Assembly: GCA_030562195.1 (NCBI GenBank)
Contig: JAUJPP010000011.1
Location: 3,100,001 to 3,164,000 of the forward strand
Length of the DNA stretch: 64,000 nt
Direction of reading: 5' to 3'
From: Nipponacmea schrenckii
Taxonomy: Eukaryota; Mollusca; Gastropoda; Lottiidae
A program made the position numbers and the translations under genes. Positions 1 to 13,400 of this stretch are shown piece by piece; the first letter of the stretch is position 1; every line of letters starts with the position of its first letter. Below the pieces are notes generated by a model, which made no database searches, was not told the DNA's origin, and saw nothing but the letters and a program-made list of their open reading frames with translations.

Positions 1-45
1 AGAGATAAATTTAAAATGTAATAGAACTGTAGCTAGTGATTAGTT

Positions 46-1205
46 TGTTAATAATCCAGGTTCATCCTGTATAGGTAGATAATACTTAACCCTGTAGTAG
101 AGACTGTGTGACTCATGATTTACTTGCCCAATGAAGGCCGGGGAATAGTTAGGTTGTGAAAACTTAAACCCTTCAAAGGTTGTCTCATTTAGGCCATTAA
201 GGTCCGGGGAAAGAAAGGGAGTAAAATTTAAACTTTCATTAAAACCTGGTTTCAGGAGTAGGTTGTAAAACCCTTCCATTCAATTAGTTTTGGTAAATAA
301 ATTAATTGTATGAAATGGAAAGTAGATAATTTGTATCCAAGGGTTGGGGTTAAATTTCTGTTATTTAATATTTAAAATGTATTTATTGGAGCCATTTTGA
401 AGATTTGTCAAACCCAAGGTTCCTTCTCCTGAAATAGGTTATTAATGTTAAGTTGGTATATTAAGTTCTCCTAACCTGAAGGTCCAGGGTTAATCCTAGT
501 ATAGGTAGGATAATACTTAACCCTGTCAGTAGAGAGTGTGGTGCTCAGTGAGTTAGATTTGCTCACTAACCTGAAGGTCCAGGGTTCAATCCTAGTATGG
601 GTTTGAGATAATATTTCAACCCTGTCAGTAGAGAGCTGTGGTGGCTCAGTGAGTTAGATGCTTGCTCCTAACCTGAAGGTCCAGGGTTCAATCCTAGTAT
701 AGGTTGAGATAATACTTCAACCCTGTCAGTAGAAAGCTGGGGTGCTCAGTGAGTTAAATGCTTGCTCTCTAACCTGAAGGTCCAAGGGTTCAATCCCAGT
801 ATAGGTAGAGATAATACTTCAACCCTGTCAGTAGAGAGCTGTGGTGGCTCAGTGAGTTAGATGCTTGCTCTCTAACCTGAAGGTCCAGGGTTCAATCCTA
901 GTATAGGTAGAGATAATACTTCAACCCTGTCAGTAGAGAGCTGTGGTGGTTCAGTGAGTTAGATGCTTGCTCTCTAACCTGAGGTCCAGGGTTCAATCCT
1001 AGTATAGGTAGAGATAATACTTCAACCCTGTCAGTAGAGAGCTGTGGTGGTTAAATGAGCTAGACCTTCCCCCCTTTCCCTAAAGGGTCCAGGGTTCAAT
1101 CCTAGTATAGGTAGAGATAATACTTCAACCCTGTCAGTAGAGAGCTGTGGTGTCTCAGAGAGCTAGTAGCTTGCCAGCTAACCTGAAGGTCCAAGGGTCA
1201 ATACC
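46..1205 (+). repeat. Tandem array of 102-bp tRNA-like units
   Basis: About eight good copies of a 102-bp unit at 450-1205, with decayed copies back to about 46. Each unit has a box A-like stretch (GTGGCTCAGTGAGTTAG) and a box B-like GGTTCAATCC spaced as in a tRNA gene; the T-arm CCAGG/CCTAG mostly pairs. The same head begins the SINE at 49990. Acceptor stem and anticodon arm are not convincing, so these are SINE-head derivatives, not functional tRNA genes. Confidence 0.75.
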
Positions 1206-1239
1206 AGCAAAGGTCAAGATGAAATTTTGGTTTTTCTAA

Positions 1240-1420
1240 CCTGGTTTCCCCTTATCAGTGATGCAGGTTCGAGGGGCTGACATCTAGTCTTTTGATAGTA
1301 AGATCCGTTGACAGTTGGAAATTTAATAAAGAGTAGCGTGATGCAGCTGTCCTGGCAAAATTTCCCTCATTTCACTCTCATGCAGAAGAGTAGGAATTAA
1401 AACTCTATTAATTTCTCTTC
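1240..1420 (+). mobile_element. SINE body fragment
   Basis: Carries the conserved SINE core seen repeatedly here: ...GTCAGTGATGCAGGT..., GACAGTTGGAAAT, GCTGTCCTGGCAAAATTTCC, and an AGAAGAGTAGGA tail. It directly abuts the tRNA-like array. Confidence 0.7.
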
Positions 1421-1443
1421 ATTTGTTATGTTTTCTATTTTAG

Positions 1444-1491
1444 ACCGAAAGTCAAGCTTTAATCTGGGCCAATCATAATCTCAAGGAACAG
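1444..1491 (+). CDS. NUP188: NUP188 exon piece 1
   Basis: Acceptor ttttctattttag, donor gtaggt, 16 codons in phase 0. The peptide TESQALIWANHNLKEQ aligns with human TERQVSRWFVQCLREQ near residue 190. It lies directly upstream of the 41-bp array. Earlier exons were not found in 1-1440, which is repeat. Confidence 0.72.
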
Positions 1492-4400
1492 GTAGGTTGA
1501 TAGAAGATTATTTCAAAATAACAACTTAATATTAATAATACAAAAATTATGACCGCAATCAAGGTCTAGCACGTATAAAGTGAAAGTAGAGTTCAAAATT
1601 GTTGATGTATTTATATTTCAGTGTGAGCTACTAGAATTATTGTTGATGTATTTATATTTCAGTGTGAGCTACTAGAATTATTGTTGATGTATTTATATTT
1701 CAGTGTGAGTTACTAGAATTATTGTTGATGTATTTATATTTCAGTGTGAGCTACTAGAATTATTGTTGATGTTTTTATATTTCAGTGTGAGTTACTAGAA
1801 TTATTGTTGATGTATTTATTTTCAGTGTGAGTTACTAGAATTATTGTTGATGTATTTATATTTCAGTGTGAGTACTAGAATTTTGTTGATGTATTTATAT
1901 TTCAGTGTGAGTTACTAGAATTATTGTTGATGTATTTATATTTCAGTGTGAGTTACTAGAATTATTGTTGATGTATTTATATTTCAGTGTGAGTTACTAG
2001 AATTATTGTTGATGTATTTATATTTCAGTGTGAGCTACTAGAATTATTGTTGATGTATTTATATTTCAGTGTGAGCTACTAGAATTATTGTTGATGTATT
2101 TATATTTCAGTGTGAGCTACTAGAATTATTGTTGATGTATTTATATTTCAGTGTGAGCTACTAGAATTATTGTTGATGTATTTATATTTCAGTGTGAGTA
2201 CTAGAATTATTGTTGATGTATTTATATTTCAGTGTGAGTTACTAAATTATTGTTGATGTATTTATATTTCAGTGTGAGCTACTAGAATTATTGTTGATGT
2301 ATTTATATTCAGTGTGAGCTACTAGAATTTTGTTGATGTATTTATATTTCAATGTGAGTACTAGAATTATTGTTGATGTATTTATATTTCAGTGTGAACT
2401 ACTAGAATTATTGTTGATGTATTTATATTTCAGTGTGAGCTACTAGAATTATTGTTGATGTATTTATATTTCAGTGTGAGCTACTAGAATTATTGTTGAT
2501 GTATTTATATTTCAGTGTGACTACTAGAATTATGTTGATGTATTTATATTTCAGTGTGAGCTACTAGAATTATTGTTGATGTATTTATATTTCAGTGTGA
2601 GTTACTAGAATTATTGTTGATGTATTTATATTTCAGTGTGAGCTACTAGAATTATTGTTGATGTATTTATATTTCAGTGTGAGCTACTAGAATTATTGTT
2701 GATGTATTTATATTTCAGTGTGAGCTACTAGAATTATTGTTGATGTATTTATATTTCAGTGTGAACTACTAGAATTATTGTTGATGTATTTATATTTCAG
2801 TGTGAGTTACTAGAATTATTGTTGATGTATTTATATTTCAGTGTGAGCTACTAGAATTATTGTTGATGTATTTATATTTCAGTGTGAGCTACTAGAATTA
2901 TTGTTGATGTATTTATATTTCAGTGTGAGCTACTAGAATTATTGTTGATGTATTTATATTTCAGTGTGAGCTACTAGAATTATTGTTGATGTATTTTAAG
3001 GATTACTGAATGTATTTTATGTTATTTAAAATTTAAGGGTTGATATAAATTATCTGTATGAATGTAAATTGTAAATTTTGTATGTGATTGAAATTTACCT
3101 CCATTGTTAAAGAAATTTAAGGCCTGATATTTGAATTACCTTATAAAATAATGCAAGGGTTAACACTATGATATAATGAGTTTGTATGTGTATTGAAATC
3201 TTACATAATGTGATTAATGATAACTCATATATATAGTGTATGAAATTATGATTTCTACCCTGGTGTAATGAAAAAGTTACCGTATGTGTAATGGGAAATT
3301 GTTTATGTAATGGTATTAAAATAATGTTACAGAGGTTAATTGATAAGCTTGTTAGCTGAGTGTAATGAAATTAACCTGTATTGTAATGAAACTTACCTGT
3401 ATGTGTAATGAAACGTTACCATATTGTAATGAAAGTTACCAGTATGTGTAATGAATGGTTACCTGTATGTGTAATGAAATGTTACCTGTATGTGTAATGA
3501 AAGTTACCTGTATGTGTAATGAAATGTTACCTGTATGTGTAATGAAACGTTACCTGTATGTGTAATGAAAGGTTACCTGTATGTGTAATGAAACGTTACC
3601 TGTATGTGTAATGAAACGTTACCTGTATGTGTAATAAAATCGTTACCTGTATGTGTAATGAAACGTTACCTGTATGTGTAATGAAACGTTACCTGTATGT
3701 GTAATGAAACGTTACCTGTATGTGTAATGAAACGTTACCTGTATGTGTAATGAATCGTTACCAGTATGTGTAATGAAACGTTACCTGTATGTGTAATGAA
3801 ACGTTACCTGTATGTGTAATGAAACGTTACCTGTATGTGTAATGAAATGTTTTTGAAAGAATAAATAGAAGTCTATATCTAGAATAATTGTTCTTTTATT
3901 ATTGTTATTTTAGTTTTGCTGATCATACAACTTTGAGAGATAAAACTTCCTATGATGTAAGTATCATTATTTAGTTTAAAATTAGACCTTGAATATTAAC
4001 AACTAGACAATTTACAATTCTTCTATTACCAATAATAAAGTTGATAGAAAGTTCGATTTAATGTGACTGACAAGTTATTTATTATTGAAAATTCACTATT
4101 CCTTTGTTATGTTATAAAAGTTTTATCGTGTTATTTCTTCCCACTACTAGGACTTGAAACAGTTACTATTTATAGAAAAATGGAGACAACTGAATAGTGT
4201 TGAATAATATTAGTGTAGCATAGCCTTGACATCAACATAGTCTTGACATCAACATAGTCTTGACATCAACATAGTCTTGACATCAACATAGTCTTGACAT
4301 CAACATAGTCTTGACATCAACATAGTCTTGACATCAACATAGTCTTGACATCAACATAGTCTTGACATCAACATAGTCTTGACATCAACATAGTCTTGAC

Positions 4401-7400
4401 ATCAACATAGTCTTGTAGCATCAACATAGTCTTGACATCAACATAGCTTGACATCAACATAGTCTTGACATCAACATAGTCTTGACATCAACATAGTCTT
4501 GACATCAACATAGTCTTGACATCAACATAGCCTTGACATCAACATAGCCTTGACATCAACATAGTCTTGACATCAACATAGCTTGACATCAACATAGTTG
4601 ACATCAACATAGCCTTGACATCAACATAGTCTTGACATCAACATAGTCTTGACATCAACATAGTCTTGACATCAACATAGTCTTGACATCAACATAGTCT
4701 TGACATCAACATAGTCTTGACATCAACATAGTCTTGACATCAACATAGTCTTGACTCAACATAGTCTTGACATCAACATAGTCTTGACTCAACATAGTCT
4801 TGACATCAACATAGTCTTGACATCAACATAGTCTTGACATCAACATAGCCTTGACATCAACATAGCCTTGACATCAACATAGTCTTGACATCAACATAGT
4901 CTTGACATCAACATAGTCTTGACATCAACATAGCTTGACTCAACATAGTCTTGACATCAACATAGTCTTGACATCAACATAGTCTTGACATCACATAGTC
5001 TTGACATCAACATAGCTTGACTCAACATAGTCTTGACATCAACATAGTCTTGACATCAACATAGTCTTGACTCAACATAGTCTTGACTCAACATAGTCTT
5101 GACATCAACATAGTCTTGACATCAACATAGCTTGACATCAACATAGGACTCAATATCTTACATAACTAGTCGACACAACATATCTTAATCAACAAGTCTT
5201 GACTCAACATAGTCTTACATTCAACATAATTTGACATCAACATAGTCTTGAAACTAGTTGACATTCTAACATAGCTTGACATCAAATAGCTTATCTCAAC
5301 ATAGTCTTCATAAAAAAATTTTGATAATTAGCCGAATGATAAAAAATTCAAACGCTGACAATTCGAATCCTTTTAATTTATCATATTTGTAGAACTGGTC
5401 CTTTGACCGGATAAAAGTGTTATTAGCCTGTGATTCATCATTATTTACATTGAAATAGCTGCCACGTTTACATTGAATAAGCCTAGACTTCAACCTGAAT
5501 TCAATATTTGTTGACTCAACCAATTTAAAAGTCACTTGAATCATCATGTATTACATGAAATATGCATCGTTCTAATACAAATGAAATAAAATCGAACCTA
5601 ATGAAACAAACAACTAAATGATTAAATTCATAATTTCCCAAATTACGTTTAATTAACCCGATTTAATGAGGAATCAAAGGTAAAAACATTTACAAGTCTT
5701 AATTACTTAATTAGCCAATTTAAGGAACCTAAAGTACCGAAATTACTTGTCTCTGCCTCTATTTTGTGGAGGGTCCCTTGGCCAGTGGTCTTAAAGGGTT
5801 GACATGTATTGCTGGCGATTAGGTGCCTAACTCTGAGATCGCTGGTTCGGAACCCGTTCGGGTCTCAGCCAATTTTCAGCACTAGAATCTGTGCTATACC
5901 AAGAAAGTGTTATCCCACTAACAAAAATAATATATCATTTAGTCACTTTTTTATGCGAACCATGAATTATGCACACATACGGACTTCACCACATTCATTA
6001 ATTTTTCCCACAACTTATAATGGTGTTCTGGAATAAACAGTCTACTGATTTCGACAGTTTCAGATTCTGGAAAGATTAGAAATAGGGAGAGTATAGTCCT
6101 AGTTTCTATATTGTATTTGTTTGATTTCAGATTATAGCGTCAATCAGTCACTGTGTTATTTATACCTTGTTGTATTCTGTACTATCAGCCTTCCAGGAAA
6201 CTACACTAGGTGCTACTGAGGTAACATATTTATACTCTAATAGTTACAAATTTACCTCATTCCACACTGCTTGACTTTTACGGATTTCAGAATAATGATC
6301 AATAGTTCAAAAGCTTCATAACTTTTTACTTTAACCCTTTTTAACCCTTTCACTGCCAATGACGTTATAGGGTCATAACGTCATAATGCCAGCCATGTTT
6401 TACACTGTGACGTTTTTATTACATGGTTATTATGTTTGAGGCCTATTTTCCTTGTCACCTTCGGTCCATTCATAGTCTGATTCAGCACATTCAGATCCAC
6501 CGTCGGCAAAAATTGCCGCTAGCACCTCTTCTTCATTGTGGTAACTTTGTCGTTTCGCCATTGAACTCAAACTATTGGTTGACTTCGGTAGGAGATTAAT
6601 AACTTTCGATTTTCCAGAATAAAACCACTGCCTTCTAGTGTCAAAACGGAAAGCAGACGTGTAAACAAACAAATTTCATTATCTCCCTTAGATATGACTA
6701 CACATACTACAAACTTGTGGACATAATATTAATGTCGGGAAAAAATTTCTACTAGCACCTGTTCACCATAACGTTAGCCTAATTAAAAACGTTTCGCCAT
6801 TTAACTCTTAAAATATATCGATTGACTTCAAAGATCAATTACTTTCGATTAAACAGAATAAACTCGTGGTATTTTATAGCCAAAACCGAAGATAGACATG
6901 TAAACAAACCATTACAACATCTATTTCATTATCTCCCTTAGATATGACTACACACACTACAAACAAGTTGACGTTATATAAATGTCGAAAGCTTTCGACA
7001 CTTGGCATTGTAACGTCAAAACCTGTTGTCGAAAACTTTCGACGGCTGGCAGCGAAAGGGTTAATAGTTAAATTTACCTCATCCCATACTGCTTGACTTT
7101 GTTATTAATTTCCAATTTCCTGATTCTATTCAATAAGTATAAATTAATATTCAGTGTTTCTTTCATCCTATTGAACTTTCACTAAAACAGATTTGTTTTA
7201 CTATGAAATCAGATTACTCTATATTTTAAACTTGATTGCTTTTATAAATAAGATTAAACCAGAAATCTTTTGCTACAAGCTGTGCAGTTAAACATTTCCT
7301 TTGAAAATAGAAATGGATAAAGAGTTCAGAAAGTTTGTTAATATTTAAAGGGGAACAGTCTTGATTTGTTTCGGACAATCATTCGACAGCCTCAAACACA

Positions 7401-10400
7401 TGAAATCTTTTGTTTAGCTAATCAGAAATAGTCTACAGAGCTTACCTTTGAAATTTGAGCCTTCAAATCCATGTGTATCCATAATTATCCGTGTTTGAAA
7501 ATCATAATGTCTTAAGATATTATGAACGTCCCGCCATATTGGAAAATCAAAGAGTTATAAATAGACTACTGTGCAGGCCCACACTGATAAAACAAAAAGA
7601 AAGTACATGTAATAACAATTGTAGATTTTGTCAACAGGACACACAATTTTCAGACTGACTGAAGACCAGCCGCGTACAGCACGGAAAAAAAATAAAAAGT
7701 GAAATTTTTTAGGTATATTTCAAGGTATTTTGCGATTTTCTCAGAGCTTGAATATTTCTGAGTACTGTTTAAATGTAACAAAGGCCCAAAACGACCCCTA
7801 AAAATCAAGATTGTGCCCCTTTAAGTGAAATAGGTAATGATAAATGATTTTTTAATTCTGATAGAAATTACAATTTTTATAGGTTTTATATGAATTAGTT
7901 GGTAAAGTAATGAAATATGATTTCATAGCAGAAGAAGTTTTACAGAAGGTAGGAAATGGTTTTATTCTAAAAGGGGAAGTAACTCCTGTTCATGATAAAT
8001 TCAGACCACAATGTCATTAATTGTCTGCCTCACTAGGTATATTGCTGACAGAAAAATGATTTAAACTTCAACCCACCTGTTTTACTGAGAAACACCCAAC
8101 AGGGCAGTGAAATGGCTCAGTTTACTGGGGGCCAAAAAAAAATTTTTTAAGGTTTGGAAAAAATGATCCCTGTGCATGTTTCAATAAAGTTGTTGAAAAA
8201 TCATTTAAAATAAATTTTTTTTCAGTGATAAATTTCTGTAAAAAAAAATTTATATAATCGTAAATTAAAAAAATTAAAATTTTAAATTTGGTCAATAAGA
8301 GTATATTTTTATCAGTAGATAAACCTGCTGTTATAAATAACAAAACCCAAATCCTTATATAATCTGATAAATCTAACAAAACATTAAAATTTTAAACTTG
8401 GTCAATAAGAGTATATATTTATCAGTAGATATACCTGCTGTCATAAATAACATAACGAATCCTTATATAATCTGATAACCCACAAACTTAAATTTAATCC
8501 ATAAAAATTATTTTTTATTGAAAACCTTAAAAAATTAAAACCTTTTTGATTACTTGTTTTTATTTGCTAATTTTAAAATTTTTTGTTATTTTGAAATAAG
8601 TTTTGTAAATATATACTCATATTGACCATCTTGAGAACTTAAATTTTATGTTCATTCTAAGACACAGTATTACTTGTAGTATTTGAATATTTCAGGATTT
8701 AAATGAAGGTGTAGGAAGTCTGTATCAATCGGCCATGGCCTGGTTTCCGTTTGAATTTGACCGATTTCTACACCTCAATATCTGTCTAGCCTCAGCGTCT
8801 ACTATCAGTGCTAAAAAGGTACAAAATTATTTATTTTATTATCATCGAACTATTATTTATTTTATTATCATTGAACTATTATTTATTTTATTATCATTGA
8901 ACTATTATTTATTTTATTATCATTGAACTATTATTTATTTTATTATCATCAAACTATTATTTATTTTATTTTCATAAAATATTATTTATTTTATTATCAT
9001 TGAACTATTATTTATTTTATTATCATGAACTATTATTTATTTTATTATCATTGAACTATTATTTATTTTATTATCATTAACTATTATTTATTTTATTATC
9101 ATGAACTTTTTTTATTTTTTTATCATTGAACTATTATTTATTTTATTATCATCAAAATATTATTTATTTTATTATCATAAAATATTATTTATTTTATTAT
9201 CATAAAATATTATTTATTTTATTATCATTGAACTATTATTTATTTTATTATCATCAAACTATTATTTATTTTATTATCATTGAACTATTATTTATTTTAT
9301 TATCATTGAACTATTATTTATTTTATTATCATTGAACTATTATTTATTTTATTATCATCAAACTATTATTTATTTTATTATCATAAACTATTATTTATTT
9401 TATTATCATTGAACTATTATTTATTTTATTATCATCAAACTATTATTTATTTTATTATCATTGAACTATTATTTATTTTATTATCATTGAACTATTATTT
9501 ATTTTATTATCATTGAACTATTATTTATTTTATTATCATTGAACTATTATTTATTTTATTATCATTGAACTATTATTTATTTTATTATCATTGAACTATT
9601 ATTTATTTTATTATCATTGAACTATTATTTATTTTATTATCATCAAACTATTATTTATTTTATTATCATCAACTATTATTTATTTTATTATCATCAAACA
9701 AATTATTTATTTTATTATCATCAAACTATTATTTATTTTATTATCATTGAACTATTATTTATTTTATTATCATTGAACTATTATTTATTTTATTATCATT
9801 GAACTATTATTTATTTTATTATCATTGAACTATTATTTATTTTATTATCATTCAAACTATTATTTATTTTATTATCTTTGAACTATTATTTATTTTATTA
9901 TCATTGAACTATTATTTATTTTATTATCATCAAACTATTATTTATTTTATTATCATTGAACTATTATTTATTTTATTATCATTGAACTATTATTTATTTT
10001 ATTATCATCAAACTATTATTTATTTTATTATCATTAAACTATTATTTATTTTATTATCATCAAAACTATTATTTATTTTATTATCATTGAACTATTATTT
10101 ATTTTATTATCATTGAACTATTATTTATTTTATTATCATAAACTATTATTTATTTTATTATCATGGAACTATTATTTAATTTTATTATCATGGAACTATT
10201 ATTTATTTTATTATCATTGAACTATTATTTATTTTATTATCATTGAACTATTATTTATTTTATTATCATTGAACTATTATTTATTTTATTATCATTGAAC
10301 TATTATTTATTTTATTATCATTGAACTATTATTTATTTTATTATCATCAAACTATTATTTATTGAAACTGAGAAATTTTTGATTGTTAACATATCCCTCG

Positions 10401-13400
10401 ACAGTTGGAAATCGCAAAAATAGTAGGTTAACGCCGCTGTCCTGGCAAAATTTCCCTCATTGCAAACTGCATGGCATTGTTTGTCTTCATTCTCCTGTAA
10501 GGTGCAGAAGAGTAGGAAGTAAAACTTCATTCATTTCATTCTTTAGTTTTGGGGTAAATCCACTGGCACCTACGTATTGGAACATGATCCACTATAATTT
10601 TTTTCCTTTTTCAAAAAAGGTTTTTTAAAACTAAAACTATATCTACAGAGATTATCGTATTATACAGAATACCTTGACAACAATCAACCACATGATCTCC
10701 TGCCAACCGAACAATCCTCCGTTTTCAGATTAACCAATGATAAAAAACCTTACGAACCTTACGGTAAGTTATATATAGACTAGAACATTTTTATATACAG
10801 TGAAACCTAGTTATCTCGACATCGGTAATCTCAAAGTTTAACTTAACTCAAAGTTTATGCGTGGTCCCAGCAATATCCTTCTATAATTCCCTTAAAAATA
10901 TGTATAGCTGGAATCACTGGATATGTTGAAGTAATCTCACGGTCCTATCAATCAATTATCAATTAAATCACTGTCAGAATCTTGAAGTCATAGTCTTAAT
11001 GATAATACACGTATAATTCATGTTTTCACAAACTTTTTGATTATATATTTATATCTAAGATAGATATTTCTAAACTTTAAATAAGTAAAAGAAAGATGAT
11101 TATAAAATATATTAACGAACTACTGAAGAAGGTATTTAGCTTAGACATTAGGACAATAGTTTTAATTGTTTCCCCTGTCACGTAATTTGTGATGTTATAT
11201 AAGATATTATGTTTTTGTTATTTACCAGGTGATTTAAAACTGGGTCAAGGATGTGTTGGACAATGTATATCATCTACAGGTAAGTTCAAACATTATCTTC
11301 AAACTTGAAACAGGTCTCTCATCAAGTTGCTTGAAGCCTGAAAGATTGAGGGTGAAATCCTTTTATAAGTTAATACTTGACTCTAGTATTTAACGTTGGG
11401 TTGAAATATTGTCTCATTGTGATAATGGAGTAGCTAAGTTGGTTACTGTCAGAGCTATTTCATACTGGGATTGGTCATATAATTTACTTCACTTGTTGCT
11501 TTGTCTCCAGCCTGACCTGTATGTGAGCTAGAAGATTTTAGGATATGAGCCTGGCATGGTTTTGGCTCTAACCCCCTATCTTAAACTTGGGTACCTTGCC
11601 CTTATTACTATCTATATAATGATTAACCCATTTCAATTATTATTATTATATTAGCTCCGAAAGGAAACTACCCACCAATAATACAATGGCAGACGTCGTA
11701 CAATGGTTGGCAGTTGTTGATGTGTGAAATAAAACAGTTATTATACCAGATTTCCCAGGGGGCAGGTCAGTATTCTTGAAATCTGGTGCACTTGGTCACG
11801 TCTTCCAGGGTCTAATGTAGTTGACACACAGAGCATGCTGATGTTGATAATTCGCTTCCAAATCAAATTAAGCATGCACTGGAGGGAGTTGTTAAGATGA
11901 CAATCAATATTGCCATGTCGAGAAAGTAAGGAAATGTGGCAGTTTATTACATGTTCTTTTGTCAATGATGATGAATATGAGGGTGAAAATCAAACTTGGT
12001 TAATGTAGAGAGCAATGAGTAACAATCAGGAGAAGACAACTCTGTGTTGGTTGTACTTGGTTTGAGGTGATGTTACAATCAGTATTAGAACATTTGGATA
12101 GACATCTATCAATTTCATTTTGACTTTGTAACATTGATTATCTTTTATCACTGTCTAGTTACTCATATCATATCTTCTATTTGTAGGTTATGTGTCGGAC
12201 ATGCAAATTCATCGTGTAACCATGGTGATGACCTTAGTTAAAGAGATCATGAACTCTGACCCTGATTCTGTTGAAGAATTTTCAGACATTATTAGTTTAA
12301 GTTTCGATGTTTTACACAGGTAAATATCAGATTCTTTTTTATTCTTTCTTTTTTTTTATCCAATTATCCAAATATCTGGGGGTTGAATCTCAAAAACTAG
12401 TTTAACATGATGTCCAGATTTACAGAATTCTGATTGGATGATATAACTAGTGTTAAAATTAATATTGAGTGATTGACCAATCAGAACATAGAAGGAACAT
12501 TTCAGATCCTTTTGAGGTTGAATTTTTTAAGAATAAGGACCTTGACTGTAACCTTGATCTGTAACCCTGGACTGTAACCCTGAACTGTAACCCCAGACTG
12601 TAACCCTAGACTGTAACCCTGGACTGTAACCCTGGACTGTAACCCTGGACTGTAACCCTGGACTGAAACCCTGGACTGTAACCCTGAACTGTAACCCCAG
12701 ACTGTAACCCTGGACTGTAACCCTGGACTGTAACCCTGGACTGTAACCCTGGACTGTAATCCTGGACTGTAACCCTGGACTGTAACCCTGGACTGTAATC
12801 CTGGACTGTAACTCTGGACTGTAATCCTGGACTGTAACCCTGGACTGTAACCCTGGACTGTAACCCTGGACTGTAACCCTGGACTGTAACCCTGGACTGT
12901 AATCCTGGACTGTAATCCTGGACTGTAACCCTGGACTGTAACCCTGGACTGTAACCCTGGACTGTAATCCTGAACTGTAACCCTGAACTGTAACCCTGAA
13001 CTATAAACCTGGACTATAATCCTGGACTGTAACCCTGGACTGTCACTCTGGACTGTAACCCTGAACTATAAACCTGGACTGTAATCCTGGACTGTAACCC
13101 TGGACTGTAACCCTGGACTGTAACCCTGGACTGTAACTCTGGACTGTAATCCTGGACTGTAACCCTGGACTGTAACCCTGGACTGTAACCCTGGACTGTA
13201 ATCCTGGACTGTAATCCTGGACTGTAACCCTGGACTGTAACCCTGGACTGTAACCCTGGACTGTAATCCTGGACTGTAATCCTGGACTGTAATCCTGGAC
13301 TGTAACCCTAACCCTAGCCCTGAACTGTAATCCTGGACTGTAACCCTGGACTGTAACCCTGGACTGTAACTCTGGACTGTAACCCTGAACTGTAACTCTG

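Noticed and set aside
40..279. Minus-strand 79-codon frame at window start
   Set aside because: Falls in decayed copies of the 102-bp repeat; no support.
450..1205. Functional tRNA gene cluster
   Set aside because: A and B boxes are present, but acceptor stem and anticodon arm do not fold convincingly, and the same sequence heads a SINE.
8735..10116. Plus-strand frames rich in LFYYHQTIIYF
   Set aside because: Translation of the 26-bp array; only the first 28 codons of the frame at 8735 belong to a gene, NUP188 exon 6.
11741..11965. Minus-strand 74-codon frame
   Set aside because: Overlaps the end of exon 9 and the following intron on the opposite strand; no family features.
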